Assembly: GCA_002293585.1 (NCBI GenBank)
Contig: DBDM01000014.1
Coordinates: 1-12,544, forward strand
Source: Bacteroidales bacterium UBA932
GTDB lineage: Bacteria > Bacteroidota > Bacteroidia > Bacteroidales > UBA932
Reading direction: 5' to 3'
DNA length: 12,544 nucleotides
A program made the translations under genes and the position numbers. Of this stretch, positions 11,933 to 12,544 are shown piece by piece; the stretch's first letter is position 1, and every line of letters begins with the position of its first letter. Below the pieces are notes generated by a model. It made no database searches, had not been told where the DNA came from, and worked only from the letters and a program-made list of their open reading frames with translations.

Positions 11933-12544
11933 TTAATTCTTCATTTGCCGGATGGCCTGCAGGGGATCTGCCGCCCCAAACACGGCATAGCCGGCCACCA
12001 ACACATCGGCGCCCGCCGCGTAGAGCCGCGGTGCATGCTGTGCATTCACCCCGCCGTCTACCTCAATAAGCGTCTGTGTTCCGGCTTTCAGTATCATTTC
12101 TTTTAAACGCGCTACCTTACCATAGGTATGTTCTATAAAAACTTGTCCGCCAAAGCCCGGATTCACCGACATTAACAATACAAAGTCGGTTTCCGTCAAA
12201 ATATCGCGCAATAGTTCCACCGGCGTATGCGGATTCAACGCTACCCCGGCTTTCATGCCCGCCTGACGGATATGCCCCAACGTGCGGTGCAAGTGGGTGC
12301 AGGCCTCATAGTGCACAGACAGCCAGGTAACTCCTGAATTTTTCAAAGTATCTATGTATCTGTCGGGATCAACGATCATTAAATGAGCATCTAATGGCTT
12401 CTTCGCCTGTTCGGCAATAGCTTTTACAACCGGAAAACCATAAGATATATTGGGAACAAACAAGCCGTCCATAATATCTAAATGAAACCAGTCGGCCTCA
12501 CTCTCATTCACCATTTTCACATCCCTGTGCAGATTCCCAAAATC
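11933..12544 (-). CDS. rpe: Ribulose-phosphate 3-epimerase, 5' end beyond window
   Basis: This cytosolic TIM-barrel enzyme interconverts ribulose-5-phosphate and xylulose-5-phosphate in the pentose-phosphate pathway. The visible 203 residues start at DFGNL, which in full-length proteins follows an N-terminal segment ending near PSLLSA, so only about 10-12 residues are missing. An internal Met exists at 12514-12512 but is not the start, since the conserved DFGNLHRDV lies before it. Metal and catalytic residues are visible: HLDIMDG with His and Asp, DAHLMI with His, and LIEVDGGVN with the second Asp. [12 protein letters not shown] is the family signature loop. It ends 11 nt before pgi, suggesting an rpe-pgi operon whose promoter is outside the window. 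Confidence 0.95.
   Translation of the reverse strand, partial: DFGNLHRDVKMVNESEADWFHLDIMDGLFVPNISYGFPVVKAIAEQAKKPLDAHLMIVDPDRYIDTLKNSGVTWLSVHYEACTHLHRTLGHIRQAGMKAGVALNPHTPVELLRDILTETDFVLLMSVNPGFGGQVFIEHTYGKVARLKEMILKAGTQTLIEVDGGVNAQHAPRLYAAGADVLVAGYAVFGAADPLQAIRQMKN

Overview
The window looks like chromosomal core DNA from a member of the Bacteroidota, possibly Bacteroidales-like; the family cannot be fixed from this sequence. The main clues are Bacteroidota-type promoters (a TAnnTTTG -7 box, in the best cases with TTTG or TTG 19-20 bp upstream), almost no Shine-Dalgarno (SD) sequences, and the character of the encoded proteins: a 30-aa COX24/AURKAIP1-like basic protein, RNase G, bS18 and a 445-aa Pgi. 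Nothing indicates a mobile element, prophage, CRISPR array, tRNA or rRNA.

Layout. 1-894 (-) is the N-terminal two thirds of apolipoprotein N-acyltransferase (lnt), cut by the window edge and carrying three arrays of 7-bp tandem repeats inside the reading frame. It diverges from a LysE-type exporter (971-1618, +). A leftward cluster follows: HU-like DNA-binding protein (3655-3368), a 30-aa basic protein (3351-3259), an intrinsic terminator and RNase G (3174-1615). An Lrp/AsnC regulator (3894-4382, +) diverges from HU and its 3' end overlaps a YhbP-like flavin-fold protein (4800-4375, -). The YhbP gene diverges from comF (4838-5533, +), which is followed by imidazolonepropionase hutI (5571-6821, +). 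A bidirectional terminator separates hutI from the ribosomal operon rpsF-rpsR-rplI (7998-6890, -). Diverging from rpsF is a phosphate uptake pair, a DUF47/PhoU-like protein and a PiT transporter (8210-9883, +). A structured 283-bp intergenic region leads to a small XRE regulator (10167-10571, +). The window ends with rpe-pgi on the minus strand, rpe being cut at its 5' end.

How the genes work together. Most units are housekeeping: envelope lipoprotein maturation (lnt), RNA processing and nucleoid structure (HU, RNase G), translation (bS6, bS18, bL9, probably the 30-aa protein), phosphate import (DUF47-PiT) and central sugar metabolism (rpe, pgi). The most striking signal is regulatory. In a genome region otherwise free of SD sequences, rpsR and rplI alone have clear SDs (AAGGAGG and AAGGAG), both exactly 9 nt from their ATG. 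In Bacteroidota the anti-SD tail of 16S rRNA is hidden in a pocket made of bS21, bS18 and bS6, and bS21 (rpsU) is known to be autoregulated through a strong SD. The pattern here suggests that bS18, and perhaps bL9, could be controlled in a similar way by ribosomes with an exposed anti-SD. Other points of interest are frame-sensitive heptamer arrays in lnt, an Asp-to-Asn change at a metal-ligand position of HutI, a 74-bp palindromic structure beside a possible small-RNA unit before the XRE gene, and several probably leaderless genes.
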